Assembly (NCBI RefSeq): GCF_014217335.1
Contig: NZ_CP060092.1
Location: 3,427,501 to 3,491,500 of the forward strand
Reading direction: 5' to 3'
Source: Teredinibacter purpureus
Lineage (GTDB): Bacteria > Pseudomonadota > Gammaproteobacteria > Pseudomonadales > Cellvibrionaceae
Length of the DNA stretch: 64,000 nt
Below, piece by piece: positions 50,254 through 59,371 of this stretch; the first letter of the stretch is position 1, and every line of letters begins with the position of its first letter. The translations under genes and the position numbers were made by a program. Under the pieces are notes generated by a model. The model was not told where the DNA came from. It did no database searches and saw nothing but the letters and a program-made list of their open reading frames with translations.

Positions 50254-51180
50254 ATGAAAAAATATTTCTATAGCGTTTCACAATTCACATTACTTTTGTT
50301 AGCCGGCTTTGCGGCTACATTCTGCATCGCAGAACCCATACAAAAGGCGCAATTCTGGGCAACCGGGGTTAGTACTTCTCGCGCAACATATGAATCGCTT
50401 TTAGCGGAAGAATTACTGAAAAAAACAGAAGCTGAGTACGGACCGTACAACTTCGGTGTAAATTATCTACAGGTTAATTACGATAGAGGAAGACGTGTTG
50501 TTGCTGAAGGCCGTGTCGTTAATTTCTTCACTAATCCTTTACCGGCTCGCAAGCTCGAAATCGATCGAGAACTAAGCGTTATTCACACACCGGTCATGCA
50601 TGGCTTACTGGGTTATCGTGTACTTATTGTACGAAAAGATAATCTCGAAAAGTTTAAGCGTATCGAAAACTATTCTGATCTTCAGAAATTTAAGGCAGGA
50701 CAAGTAAATTTTTGGGCTGACGTGCCCGTCTATGAAGAAAATGGTTTGCCACTGGTACTTAGCAGTTCATTTGAATCGCTTTTTTTTATGCTAAGTCGTG
50801 GTCGGTTTGATTACATTCCCTTAAGCGTCGGTGAAGCGCGGCAAACGTTGGAAGAAATTAGTACTCAGTACGACAACCTCGTTATTGTTCCCGACATAGT
50901 CATTTATTACCCCTTCCCTGTTTTCTTTCAAGCGAGTAAACATTACCCTGAACTCACGGTTCGTTTACGTAAAGGTATGCAAATTGCTCAATCAGATGGC
51001 ACGCTAGATAAACTATTCAATCATTATTTTCACGATGTTCTTACCGAACTTAATTCGGAGAATATTCGCCTGTTTCGACTGACTAATAGTAATCTTCCAG
51101 CAGGGATTTCAGTACGAGAGCCGGAACTAATCCATACGAATAATATAGTGCTAGCCCCAGGCGTTGTGTCTATCCCCTAA
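50254..51180 (+). CDS. Periplasmic solute-binding-like protein
   Basis: Exported protein of 308 residues with a Sec signal peptide (about 1-26, ending FCIAEP) and a type II periplasmic binding fold resembling SBP family 3. The two-lobed layout shows in HGLLGYRVLIVRKDNLEKF, the FKAGQVNFWADVPVYEENG hinge, and the C-terminal LRKGMQIAQSDGTLDKLFN segment typical of family 3. No transporter genes adjoin it. It follows a sensor kinase gene, so a sensory or signalling role is possible, but specificity is unknown. It converges tightly (9 bases) on the PHA depolymerase gene. Confidence 0.78.
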   Translation: MKKYFYSVSQFTLLLLAGFAATFCIAEPIQKAQFWATGVSTSRATYESLLAEELLKKTEAEYGPYNFGVNYLQVNYDRGRRVVAEGRVVNFFTNPLPARKLEIDRELSVIHTPVMHGLLGYRVLIVRKDNLEKFKRIENYSDLQKFKAGQVNFWADVPVYEENGLPLVLSSSFESLFFMLSRGRFDYIPLSVGEARQTLEEISTQYDNLVIVPDIVIYYPFPVFFQASKHYPELTVRLRKGMQIAQSDGTLDKLFNHYFHDVLTELNSENIRLFRLTNSNLPAGISVREPELIHTNNIVLAPGVVSIP

Positions 51181-51189
51181 TATTAGGCG

Positions 51190-52503
51190 TTACGAGGACG
51201 CACCACTCACAAACAACGGTGCGTTTTCTTTTTGGTATTTTCGCTCAGTTTTTTCATCAAAAAATTTCTGGAAAAACAGCTCCATTCTTGGCTTCACCTC
51301 AGAGCGGAAACGACTCCCACTGAATACCCCATAGTGGCCGACACCCTTTTGGATATAATCTAACTGATGCTCCTGTGGAATATTGCAACAAAGCGTGTGT
51401 GCGGCCTGCGTTTGCCCAATACCCGAAATATCGTCTTTCTCACCTTCCACTGTCATCAGGCCCACCTGCGTAATACATTCAGGCCGAACAAGCTGCCCCC
51501 TATGCATAAAGGTTCCCTTCGCCAGCGTGTGCTCTTGAAACACGTCACGAATAGTTTGCAGATAGAACTCTTCCGTTAAGTCGAGCACTGAGAGATATTC
51601 ATCATAGAAATCGCGATGTTTTTGGGCGTTATCGCAGTCGCCTTCAACAAGATGCTCAAAATATTGATGATGCGCCGTAACATGGCGCTCTTGGTTCATC
51701 GTGATGAAACCACTTAATTGTAAAAAGCCCGGATACACTCGCCTCGTTACGCCTTTGTTAGGCCAGGGCACGGTATAAATCATGTTGTCTTTAAACCACT
51801 CAAATCGCCTTTCCATCGCGACTTGGTTAGGCACGGTGGGCGATAATCGGGTATCAATGGGTGACCCCATAAACGTCATAGTGGCAGGTAGCGCAGGGCT
51901 ATTGTGCTCGGACATGTACGCAACCGCAGCGAGTACTGGTGGCCCAGGCTGACAAATACCAATAACGTGGCAACCCTTACCCAGAACGTCGAGTATTTCG
52001 ATAATGTAGTCTATGTAGTCGTTTAGATCGAACGCCCCTTTACTGAGTGGGACATCACGCGCATCAGACCAGTCGGTAATATAGACCTCATGATTTGGTA
52101 AAAAGGCCTCAACAGTACTGCGTAGCAACGTAGCGTAGTGGCCAGACATAGGTGCCACCAGTAATACACGGGGATGAGCAGTAACAGCGTCACTCTGGGC
52201 GCTACGAAGCTGGTCAATGTTGCGCTCAAAATGCAATAAACGACAAAAGGGTTTCGACCAAATAATCCGCTCGGTAATTGCAATCGTTTGCTCGTTTATT
52301 TCAGTGGAGGCAATACCCCACTCTGGTTTTGCGTATCGACGTGTGAATGACTCAAAAAGATCGCAAGCCGCAGCAGCCGTTCGACCTGCCCAAGTATACG
52401 ATGCGGGATTATAAGGGGATTCTAAAAATCGTTTATTCGCGTCTACAACTTCTCGCAAAGGTGCTAGCGCAGCATGATTGAGTTCGTAAGCGTGGTATAG
52501 CAT
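51190..52503 (-). CDS. phaZ: Intracellular polyhydroxyalkanoate depolymerase
   Basis: Cytoplasmic PHB/PHA depolymerase of 437 residues that breaks down stored polyester granules to hydroxyacids. It belongs to the group with a cysteine nucleophile: C184 sits in HVIGICQPGPPVLAAV, aligned with the catalytic Cys183 of the Ralstonia PhaZa1 type. VLLVAPMSGHYATLL near 115 and ITDWSDARDVPL near 145 are family blocks, and the C-terminal KGVGHYGVFSGSRFR supplies the active-site histidine. Expression is monocistronic. It indicates carbon storage as PHB. Confidence 0.93.
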   Translation of the reverse strand: MLYHAYELNHAALAPLREVVDANKRFLESPYNPASYTWAGRTAAAACDLFESFTRRYAKPEWGIASTEINEQTIAITERIIWSKPFCRLLHFERNIDQLRSAQSDAVTAHPRVLLVAPMSGHYATLLRSTVEAFLPNHEVYITDWSDARDVPLSKGAFDLNDYIDYIIEILDVLGKGCHVIGICQPGPPVLAAVAYMSEHNSPALPATMTFMGSPIDTRLSPTVPNQVAMERRFEWFKDNMIYTVPWPNKGVTRRVYPGFLQLSGFITMNQERHVTAHHQYFEHLVEGDCDNAQKHRDFYDEYLSVLDLTEEFYLQTIRDVFQEHTLAKGTFMHRGQLVRPECITQVGLMTVEGEKDDISGIGQTQAAHTLCCNIPQEHQLDYIQKGVGHYGVFSGSRFRSEVKPRMELFFQKFFDEKTERKYQKENAPLFVSGASS

Positions 52504-52661
52504 GACTGACCCTCCGAGACCGGATAGTCGTGTGAAAGAGCACTGGATAGATCAATAATAGCACACCAATGCTGCACTGCACCATTGGTGTGGAGGCACG
52601 CCCGCTCTCGGCGAGTGAATGGCCAACATCATTGCCATCAAACCGGTGATTGTGGCTTGGC

Positions 52662-53582
52662 TTAGTCGAGCCATCGTCGGGTTAGGTTGTGATAGGCATC
52701 TATACGCCTATCGCGAAGAAAAGGCCAGATCCGACGCACGGACTCTGATCGTGCAAGATCTACCTCGGCACAAAAGGCGCCTTCCACTTCTACAACCGGC
52801 GACAAACAAAATTCACCTTGCGGGCCAACGATAAAACTAGACCCCCAAAATTCTATGCCGTCGCCATCGCTCAGAGGCGACAACTCGAAACCCGTGCGAT
52901 TCGCAACAAGAACCGGCAGGCCATTAGCAATTGCATGGGACCGCTGAATTGTGATCCACGCCTCTAATTGCCGCTTCTGTTCGTCCGTATCGTCATTTGG
53001 GTCCCACCCTATTGCGGTTGGATAAATCAGGCAATCGGCTCCTGCCAGCGTCATTAAGCGAGCGGCTTCGGGGTACCATTGATCCCAGCAAACAAGCACA
53101 CCCAGCTTACCCAGCCGTGTTTGTACTGGCGAAAAACCATTGCAGGCTGCACCTTCTGCATCGCCCGGGGTAAAGTAAAACTTTTCATAAAAACCTGGAT
53201 CATCTGGAATGTGCATCTTCCTAAAGATACCCACACAACCACGATCGCCATCATAAACCTGTGCAGTATTGTGGTAGAGGCCAGGCGCCCTCTTTTCGAA
53301 ACCTGACATCACTATCACGATATTAAGTTCATCCGCGAGTGCCGCGATAAAACGTGCCGTTATGCCGTCTAAAGGTTCGGCTAAATCGAACGCATCGGTA
53401 TCTTCAACTTGACAAAAATATTGCGTAGCGTGTAATTCTTGTAGCACGATAAGCTCAGCGCCTTGAGCTACCGCATCGCGAATGTGCTCTTCCGTTGCGC
53501 GCAAGTTCTCGTCTTTATCATTGCCAGAGATGGCTTGTTGAACCACGGCGGCGATAAAACGATTTTTTTTATGAGGGCTCAT
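52662..53582 (-). CDS. aguB: N-carbamoylputrescine amidase
   Basis: Carbon-nitrogen hydrolase of the nitrilase superfamily that converts N-carbamoylputrescine to putrescine, CO2 and ammonia. The catalytic triad is E in VLQELHATQYFC, K in IFRKMHIPDDPG, and C in GVLVCWDQWYPEAARL. The ATG at 53582 (MSPHKKN) is chosen: it overlaps the aguA stop (ATGA) and has GGAG upstream; the length becomes 306 residues. Together with aguA it forms the agmatine route to putrescine. Confidence 0.95.
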   Translation of the reverse strand: MSPHKKNRFIAAVVQQAISGNDKDENLRATEEHIRDAVAQGAELIVLQELHATQYFCQVEDTDAFDLAEPLDGITARFIAALADELNIVIVMSGFEKRAPGLYHNTAQVYDGDRGCVGIFRKMHIPDDPGFYEKFYFTPGDAEGAACNGFSPVQTRLGKLGVLVCWDQWYPEAARLMTLAGADCLIYPTAIGWDPNDDTDEQKRQLEAWITIQRSHAIANGLPVLVANRTGFELSPLSDGDGIEFWGSSFIVGPQGEFCLSPVVEVEGAFCAEVDLARSESVRRIWPFLRDRRIDAYHNLTRRWLD

Positions 53583-54628
53583 AGAGCGTCTCCTGCAATT
53601 TGCATCGTTGCGCAATGTAAACTGCCATGCTGCTCCAGTAAAGCTTCACACCGTATTGGAACAATTGTGTAATTGGGTGCAATGGCAGTCATTGTTGAAA
53701 TGGCCTCTGCATCCTCCCTAACCCCGTAGGTTGGCACATAAATATGGCCGTTACAGATAAGGAAGTTAGCGTAGGTAGCGGGAAGTAAACGGTCGTCCAC
53801 CTTGCTTCGCACAATAGGCATTGGCACTGTGTGCAATGTCCATTGTTGTTCGTTACAAATGCCCTCTAATTGTCGGTTTAATGCTTCTAGGGCTTCGGCA
53901 TCGTGATGCTGCCGGTTACGACCACAGCACACGACTGTGTCGTCATTTATAAAGCGGGCAATGGTATCTATGTGGCCGTCAGTATCGTCACCGGTAAGCT
54001 GGATATTGTGTAGCCATTTAATATCGTGAAGACCTAACGTTTTATACAGCATAGTGGAGACCGCAAGGTCATTTAGCCCAGCGTTGCGTTTATCGTCCAC
54101 AACACAATCACGGTTAACCAATAAGACGCCCTTACCGTTTATCTCGAGACCGCCACCTTCAATCACAAAATCGCTTTTTAATTGCGGAGCAATGCCATAA
54201 CGCACCAACGCTAAGGCCGCTTGATTATCGGCCTGCGATGAATATTTTTGACCCCAGCCGTTAAAATTAAACGATTTATAACTGTAGTGCGATGCACCCT
54301 GCTGGTTTTCGTCTTCAATAAAACTCAGAGGGCCGTAGTCTCGAATCCATGTATCGTCATAGTCGATATCGGTAATAATAACTAAACGGGACCGTTCAGC
54401 ATTTGACAAATTAGCTGTACGGCAAAGCTTTTCTAGCCACGAGGCCCAGTCACTTCCCGGTTTAGCGAGTAGTTGTACTATAAGACTATTGTCGTGCTGC
54501 AGAAAGTTAGTAACCATCGAGCGATAGCACTCAAGTGCTTCATCAATAACCGCATCCCAGTCACTGCCTTTATACGGCAGCGCTAATAACAATGAGGTTA
54601 TCGAAGAGTATTCAGGTAGTAGGCGCAC
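53579..54628 (-). CDS. aguA: Agmatine deiminase
   Basis: Guanidino-group hydrolase that turns agmatine into N-carbamoylputrescine and ammonia. The 349-residue chain has the pentein-fold signatures: TDIDYDDTWIRDYGPLSF, FNFNGWGQKY, GGGLEINGKGVLL, TDGHIDTIARF (catalytic D/H), and the C-terminal nucleophile cysteine in GSLHCATMQ. Its start is 21 bases after the dsbE stop, so it continues the ccm transcript. AguB follows with a 4-base overlap. Putrescine supply is the expected role. Confidence 0.96.
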   Translation of the reverse strand: MRLLPEYSSITSLLLALPYKGSDWDAVIDEALECYRSMVTNFLQHDNSLIVQLLAKPGSDWASWLEKLCRTANLSNAERSRLVIITDIDYDDTWIRDYGPLSFIEDENQQGASHYSYKSFNFNGWGQKYSSQADNQAALALVRYGIAPQLKSDFVIEGGGLEINGKGVLLVNRDCVVDDKRNAGLNDLAVSTMLYKTLGLHDIKWLHNIQLTGDDTDGHIDTIARFINDDTVVCCGRNRQHHDAEALEALNRQLEGICNEQQWTLHTVPMPIVRSKVDDRLLPATYANFLICNGHIYVPTYGVREDAEAISTMTAIAPNYTIVPIRCEALLEQHGSLHCATMQIAGDAL

Positions 54629-54649
54629 AACAAGCCTCGTCCAAAAAGA

Positions 54650-55168
54650 CTATTGATTAAAGATCGGCGCTAGTGTCGATCGCCAAACACGCTCGTCAAC
54701 AACACCAACGTGCTTGTAACGAATAATGCCTTCAGCATCGACAACAAACGTTTCTGGCGCTCCATAAACGCCTAAATCCAGGCCAAATCTACCATCTTGA
54801 TCTGCAATATTAATAATGTACGGATCTTCAAAGTTTTTAAGCCATTCGCGAGCAGGCTCGTTTTCATCCTTATAATTAAGCCCAACTATAGCAACACCTT
54901 GGCCCGCCAATTTATTTAAAAACGGGTGCTCTATTCGACAGCTTGGGCACCACGTTGCCCACACATTAAGCAAATAAGGTTTACCGGCCAAATCGGCGTT
55001 GGTAACACGCTCATCTGCACGCAATAAATTGGGAAGATCAAATGCTGGCACGGGTTTATCGATAAGCGCAGACGGCAAATGATTTGGATCTATTGAAAGC
55101 CCCCTCCACAAAAAAGCGGCCATTACCACAAAAATAATTAAGGGAATAAATAACTTAAACCGGTTCAC
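54650..55168 (-). CDS. dsbE: Thiol:disulfide interchange protein DsbE/CcmG
   Basis: Membrane-anchored periplasmic thioredoxin-like protein of 172 residues that reduces apocytochrome c haem-binding cysteines during System I maturation. A signal anchor lies at about 5-24. The redox motif CPSC is in NVWATWCPSCRIEHPFL near 73-78, and the cis-proline region GVYGAPETFVVD follows. It starts overlapping the ccmF stop. In most relatives ccmH follows directly; here aguA does. Confidence 0.94.
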   Translation of the reverse strand: MNRFKLFIPLIIFVVMAAFLWRGLSIDPNHLPSALIDKPVPAFDLPNLLRADERVTNADLAGKPYLLNVWATWCPSCRIEHPFLNKLAGQGVAIVGLNYKDENEPAREWLKNFEDPYIINIADQDGRFGLDLGVYGAPETFVVDAEGIIRYKHVGVVDERVWRSTLAPIFNQ

Positions 55169-57273
55169 GATTCGGGCGCTCCTGTCGGCGTTACAGCCCG
55201 CAACGGCTCTTCGATTACCGAGCCTTCAGTTTCTCCTTGCACGTCCGTTTCGAGTTCATCATCGTTGTGCGTATCCCCACTTAATGCGTGCTTACTCTTT
55301 TCGGCGTTAGGAGCAAGGGCCGGTTCAGAAGAATCATTTTTTTTGGTTATTTTATAGCGTCTATCGGCAATTGATATTGCGCCGCCAATCGCCATAAGTA
55401 GTGCGCCGAACCAAATCCAACGAACCATTGGTTTGAAGTGGATACGGACCGCCCAGTCGCCATTATCTAATTCTTCTCCAAGCGCGACGTATATATCACG
55501 GAAGAAGCCAACATCAATATCGGCTTCGGTCATAATGCTACTGCCAGAAAAGTAACGGCGTTTCTGAGGTGATAAACGTGTTATTTCTTTGCCGTGACGA
55601 CGCACAATCACATCACCCACATCAGCAGTATAGTTCGCACCGCGCATTCGGGTTACTTCAAATAATTCATATTCGTAACCGGCGGCATAGAGCGGCTGAC
55701 CGATACGCAAACGCACGTCTCGCTGATCACTGTAGATGGTGTTCAAGCTTGCACCCAATAAAATGACGCCAAAGCCAATGTGCGCGACCACCATGCCGTA
55801 ATAACTCAACGACAGCTTTGAAAGGCCTTCTGAAAGGCTTTTAGCATTATTGGTTTTACGACGAACATCCGACAAGGTCGACAATATGACCCATGCACCT
55901 AGGGTGATAGCAATTGCGGCAGCTATTGAGTAACTGCCTTCAAGCACACCCGGTATAAATGTTCCCAGCCATAAGCTGATAAGTAGCGGCCCAACCTGCC
56001 AGCGCTTTATTTTGGAGTAGTCTGTTTTTTTCCAGTTTAACATCGAGCCTATGCCAATAAGCACGGCAACAATCACCATTAATTTGACAAAGAAGAAATT
56101 AAACCACGGTTCGCCAACCGAAATTTTACCTAGGTTAAGGGCATCAGCGATTAACGGGTATAGCGTTCCCAGCAAAACAAAATTAGCGGCAATAATAAAA
56201 ATTATGCTATTCGCCAGCAAAAAGGCTTCTCTGGATAATAAGGTAAAACCAGAAACACTTTTTACCATGGGGGCTCGTAAGGCAAACAGTGTGAGCGAGC
56301 CACCCACCACTAAACCCAAAAACATTAAAATAAAGACGCCGCGCGTAGGGTCTGTAGCAAACGCGTGAACCGACGTTAACACACCCGAACGCACCAAGAA
56401 TGTACCAAGCAAACTAAGCGAAAAAGTAAATATAGCGAGCAGTAGCGTCCAATTTTTGAAGACGCCACGCTTTTCTGTCATAGCCAAAGAATGAATAAGT
56501 GCAGTGCCTACCAACCAAGGCATGAAGGATGCGTTTTCAACGGGATCCCAAAACCACCAACCGCCCCACCCTAGTTCGTAGTAAGCCCACCAACTACCCA
56601 GCGCAATACCCACGGTTAAAAAACACCATGCTGCATTTGTCCACGGCCGAGACCAACGAGCCCAAGCGGCATCCAGGCGACCAGACAACAGCGCTGCTAT
56701 GGCAAAGGAAAATACAACTGAAAAACCCACATACCCCATATAGAGCATTGGCGGGTGAATAATAAGCCCTATGTCTTGTAGTAACGGATTTAAATCACCG
56801 CCGTCGTGGGGGATGTTCGGTAACACTCGATCGAAAGGGTTAGATGTCACTATCATAAACAATAGAAACCCAACGGCTATCATACCCATTACAGACAGCA
56901 CACGTGCGAGCATATCGATGGGGAGGCGGCGACTAAAGATACTAACGGCCAATGTCCAGCCCGCCAGAATTAACACCCAAAGTAGTAAAGAGCCTTCATG
57001 CCCTCCCCATACAGCACTTAACTTGTACTGCGTTGGTAAAACAAGATTAGAGTGGTTTGCAACATAGGCGACAGAAAAATCGTCTACATAAAATGACCAC
57101 GCTAGAATGCAAAACGCAATCGCTAAAAATACAAACAGCCCTGCCGTGAGCGAGCGGGCGGAAGCCATCCAAACCAGCCTACCGTTATAACTGCCGGCCA
57201 TGGGAATTACGGCCAAACAAAGCGCTAGTAAAAATGCAACTATTAAGGCAATTTGCCCAAACTCAGGAATCAT
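55165..57273 (-). CDS. ccmF: Cytochrome c maturation haem lyase subunit CcmF
   Basis: Large inner-membrane haem lyase subunit of System I, 702 residues. About fifteen hydrophobic helices, the tryptophan-rich GWGGWWFWDPVENASFMPWL (WWD domain) near residue 235, and conserved haem-ligating histidines in the PMLYMGYVG and IHSLAMTEK regions mark it as CcmF. The C-terminal 55 residues (from SSEPALAP) are an acidic, low-complexity tail not usual for the family. The start overlaps ccmE by 11 bases. Confidence 0.95.
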   Translation of the reverse strand: MIPEFGQIALIVAFLLALCLAVIPMAGSYNGRLVWMASARSLTAGLFVFLAIAFCILAWSFYVDDFSVAYVANHSNLVLPTQYKLSAVWGGHEGSLLLWVLILAGWTLAVSIFSRRLPIDMLARVLSVMGMIAVGFLLFMIVTSNPFDRVLPNIPHDGGDLNPLLQDIGLIIHPPMLYMGYVGFSVVFSFAIAALLSGRLDAAWARWSRPWTNAAWCFLTVGIALGSWWAYYELGWGGWWFWDPVENASFMPWLVGTALIHSLAMTEKRGVFKNWTLLLAIFTFSLSLLGTFLVRSGVLTSVHAFATDPTRGVFILMFLGLVVGGSLTLFALRAPMVKSVSGFTLLSREAFLLANSIIFIIAANFVLLGTLYPLIADALNLGKISVGEPWFNFFFVKLMVIVAVLIGIGSMLNWKKTDYSKIKRWQVGPLLISLWLGTFIPGVLEGSYSIAAAIAITLGAWVILSTLSDVRRKTNNAKSLSEGLSKLSLSYYGMVVAHIGFGVILLGASLNTIYSDQRDVRLRIGQPLYAAGYEYELFEVTRMRGANYTADVGDVIVRRHGKEITRLSPQKRRYFSGSSIMTEADIDVGFFRDIYVALGEELDNGDWAVRIHFKPMVRWIWFGALLMAIGGAISIADRRYKITKKNDSSEPALAPNAEKSKHALSGDTHNDDELETDVQGETEGSVIEEPLRAVTPTGAPES

Positions 57274-57730
57274 AACTTAGGCCTTTACAGGTGGCAGTAT
57301 GCTCTTCACCGTTAGTTTGTACTGTATCGGCAACTTCTGGTGGCGTGTAGGTCTCGTCATGTTTTGCAAGAACTTTTGTAGCAATAAAAACCCCTTCCGT
57401 ATTTAGTTGGCCCGTAAGAACCGCTGCTTCACCTTCGCCGAATAGATCCGGCAATATACCATCATGCATTACAGCTAGCTCCGCAATACCATCGGTCACT
57501 TTGAAATCGACCACTAAACTGTCTTTTGACCTTACAAGACTACCAGGCACCACACAGCCTCCGGCACGAATTGTTTTACCAACAGGTGCCTCGCCTTTAA
57601 CAATCGCTGAAGGCGGGTAAAACAAGTTGAAGTTGTCGCGCATAGCATAGATGGATAAACCTATGACCGTACTGCTTAACACAACAATAAAGGTCACAAG
57701 AATTAAGCGTTGTTTTCTTTTAGGGTGCAT
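57263..57730 (-). CDS. ccmE: Cytochrome c maturation haem chaperone CcmE
   Basis: Periplasmic haem chaperone of 155 residues with an N-terminal membrane anchor (about 8-29). The haem-attaching histidine is in VLAKHDETYTPPEV near 122, the canonical CcmE motif. CcmABCD load haem on it, and CcmF takes it off. It lies between ccmD and ccmF with 7-11 base spacing or overlap. Confidence 0.95.
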   Translation of the reverse strand: MHPKRKQRLILVTFIVVLSSTVIGLSIYAMRDNFNLFYPPSAIVKGEAPVGKTIRAGGCVVPGSLVRSKDSLVVDFKVTDGIAELAVMHDGILPDLFGEGEAAVLTGQLNTEGVFIATKVLAKHDETYTPPEVADTVQTNGEEHTATCKGLSYDS

Positions 57731-57737
57731 TGCTAAC

Positions 57738-57923
57738 TTAATCCGTTTTTCGGCTCAAAATAGAGCGTTGGGTTTTTATGAATTTGCGTTTAGCCGCGGT
57801 ACAAGACAGTGCCAACAAAGCAATACCGCTAAACGTTATTAAATAGCTCGCCCAAACATAAGGGCCGTGGCCATTCATAGAAAAAAAGTCTTGAACACTG
57901 GAAAATTGGAAAACTACGTCCAT
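57738..57923 (-). CDS. ccmD: Cytochrome c maturation protein CcmD
   Basis: Small membrane protein of 61 residues with one hydrophobic helix (GPYVWASYLITFSGIALLAL) and a basic C-terminal tail. It helps release haem-bound CcmE from CcmABC. Its start codon overlaps the ccmC stop. Sequence conservation of CcmD is weak, and the call rests mostly on size, helix and operon position. Confidence 0.88.
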   Translation of the reverse strand: MDVVFQFSSVQDFFSMNGHGPYVWASYLITFSGIALLALSCTAAKRKFIKTQRSILSRKTD

Positions 57924-58666
57924 TAGTGTCCTCCCAAAATTAATGTTTGAACCCAGCGCGTTCGTTTTTCTCGCTGAAGAATTTCAACACGGGTGCCCAT
58001 TAGCAGTAGCCAGGCATAGGTGACATAAAACGCTAAAATCATCCAAATTAAGGGGTAAGCCATACTCGGGTCGATAGAAGATTTTTCGGTTAATTTAAGC
58101 GTGGCCGGTTGATGCAGTGTGTACCACCAATCAACCGATTTATAAATAATAGGAATGTTCACCATGCCAACTAATGCCAGTATGGCGCTGGTTTTATCTG
58201 CGCTCTCTTGATTTTTATAAGCTTCTTGTAGCGCAATGATACCCAAATACAAAAAAAACAATACCAGCATCGAAGTGATACGAGCATCCCACTCCCACCA
58301 CGTGCCCCATGTGGGTTTTCCCCATATAGCGCCGGTGATAAGCGCTATAAAAGTGAGCACAGCGCCTAATGGAGCCGCGCACTTCATCACAATAAACGAC
58401 ATTTTCATTCGCCAAATCAAGCCAATAGCGCCACTAATCGCCATTATGTAATAGCCCGCTAAGGCTAAAAATGACGACGGTACATGTATGAATATTATGC
58501 GGTAGCTATTACCTTGTTTGGCATCTTGTGGCGCAAAGCCCAACCCCCATAGACTGCCAATAATAAGCATAACCACGGCTAACACCCCAAGCCCCACACT
58601 CCACACTGCTGTTTTTTCAAAAAACCAACGAGGAGAACCTAATCGGTGAAACCACTGCCAAGCCAC
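57923..58666 (-). CDS. ccmC: Haem exporter protein CcmC
   Basis: Inner-membrane protein of 247 residues that delivers haem to CcmE. The WWD motif WGTWWEWDARITS near 130 and six hydrophobic helices with flanking histidines (FIHVPSSFLAL and the YTLHQPATL loop) define it. It is part of the continuous ccmABCDEF-dsbE operon, with ccmB 15 bases upstream. Confidence 0.95.
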   Translation of the reverse strand: MAWQWFHRLGSPRWFFEKTAVWSVGLGVLAVVMLIIGSLWGLGFAPQDAKQGNSYRIIFIHVPSSFLALAGYYIMAISGAIGLIWRMKMSFIVMKCAAPLGAVLTFIALITGAIWGKPTWGTWWEWDARITSMLVLFFLYLGIIALQEAYKNQESADKTSAILALVGMVNIPIIYKSVDWWYTLHQPATLKLTEKSSIDPSMAYPLIWMILAFYVTYAWLLLMGTRVEILQREKRTRWVQTLILGGH

Positions 58667-58681
58667 GCTGACTCCTTCAAT

Positions 58682-59371
58682 TTAATGATCTAGACCAATT
58701 TTTAACGCACCTGCCGCCGCCAGTGGTGCCAACATAAGAGACCCCGCTAAAAACGCCCCTAGAATAGCCAGCTGCCCGTCGATAGGGAAACCTTCTATTG
58801 CATTGCGCACCACGCCCGACCCAAAGATGAGAACCGGCACATAAAGCGGCATGATAATCAGCGATAATAACAGCCCGCCGCGCCTTAAGGCCACTGTTAG
58901 CGCCGCGCCTATGGAGCCTATAAGGCTAAGGCTTCCGGTACCGAGTAACAGTGAAACGACCATTGGCCAATACCCCGCTTCTGGCAACGACATCATTACA
59001 CCAAGTACTGGCGCTAGCAAGATAAGCGGAAGCCCTGTAATGAGCCAATGAACAATCACTTTCGCAATAACAAGCCAATAGAGCGATTGCCCACTTAACA
59101 CCATCTGCTCAAGACAACCGTCTTCATAATCCGCTTGAAAAAGCCTATCTAATGACAGTAGCGTTGCCAGTAACGCCACTATCCAGATTATTCCTGGGGC
59201 GAGTGTGGCTAACACCTTTGCTTCTGGGCTAATACCCAAAGGCACGAAAACCACTACACAAAGAAAAAATATAGCGGGATTCGCCATATCGCCACGATTA
59301 CGAAAACCTAACAACAGCTCACGCCGTAAGCTAGCCGAGAAAACTGACCCCAATGACGGTAATCTAATCAT
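58682..59371 (-). CDS. ccmB: Haem exporter protein CcmB
   Basis: Membrane subunit of the CcmAB transporter, 229 residues with six hydrophobic helices. Family features are LRRELLLGFRNRGDMANP at the start and FQADYEDGCLEQMVLSG after the second helix. It overlaps the ccmA stop by 8 bases. CcmAB uses ATP to release haem-loaded CcmE. Confidence 0.95.
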   Translation of the reverse strand: MIRLPSLGSVFSASLRRELLLGFRNRGDMANPAIFFLCVVVFVPLGISPEAKVLATLAPGIIWIVALLATLLSLDRLFQADYEDGCLEQMVLSGQSLYWLVIAKVIVHWLITGLPLILLAPVLGVMMSLPEAGYWPMVVSLLLGTGSLSLIGSIGAALTVALRRGGLLLSLIIMPLYVPVLIFGSGVVRNAIEGFPIDGQLAILGAFLAGSLMLAPLAAAGALKIGLDH

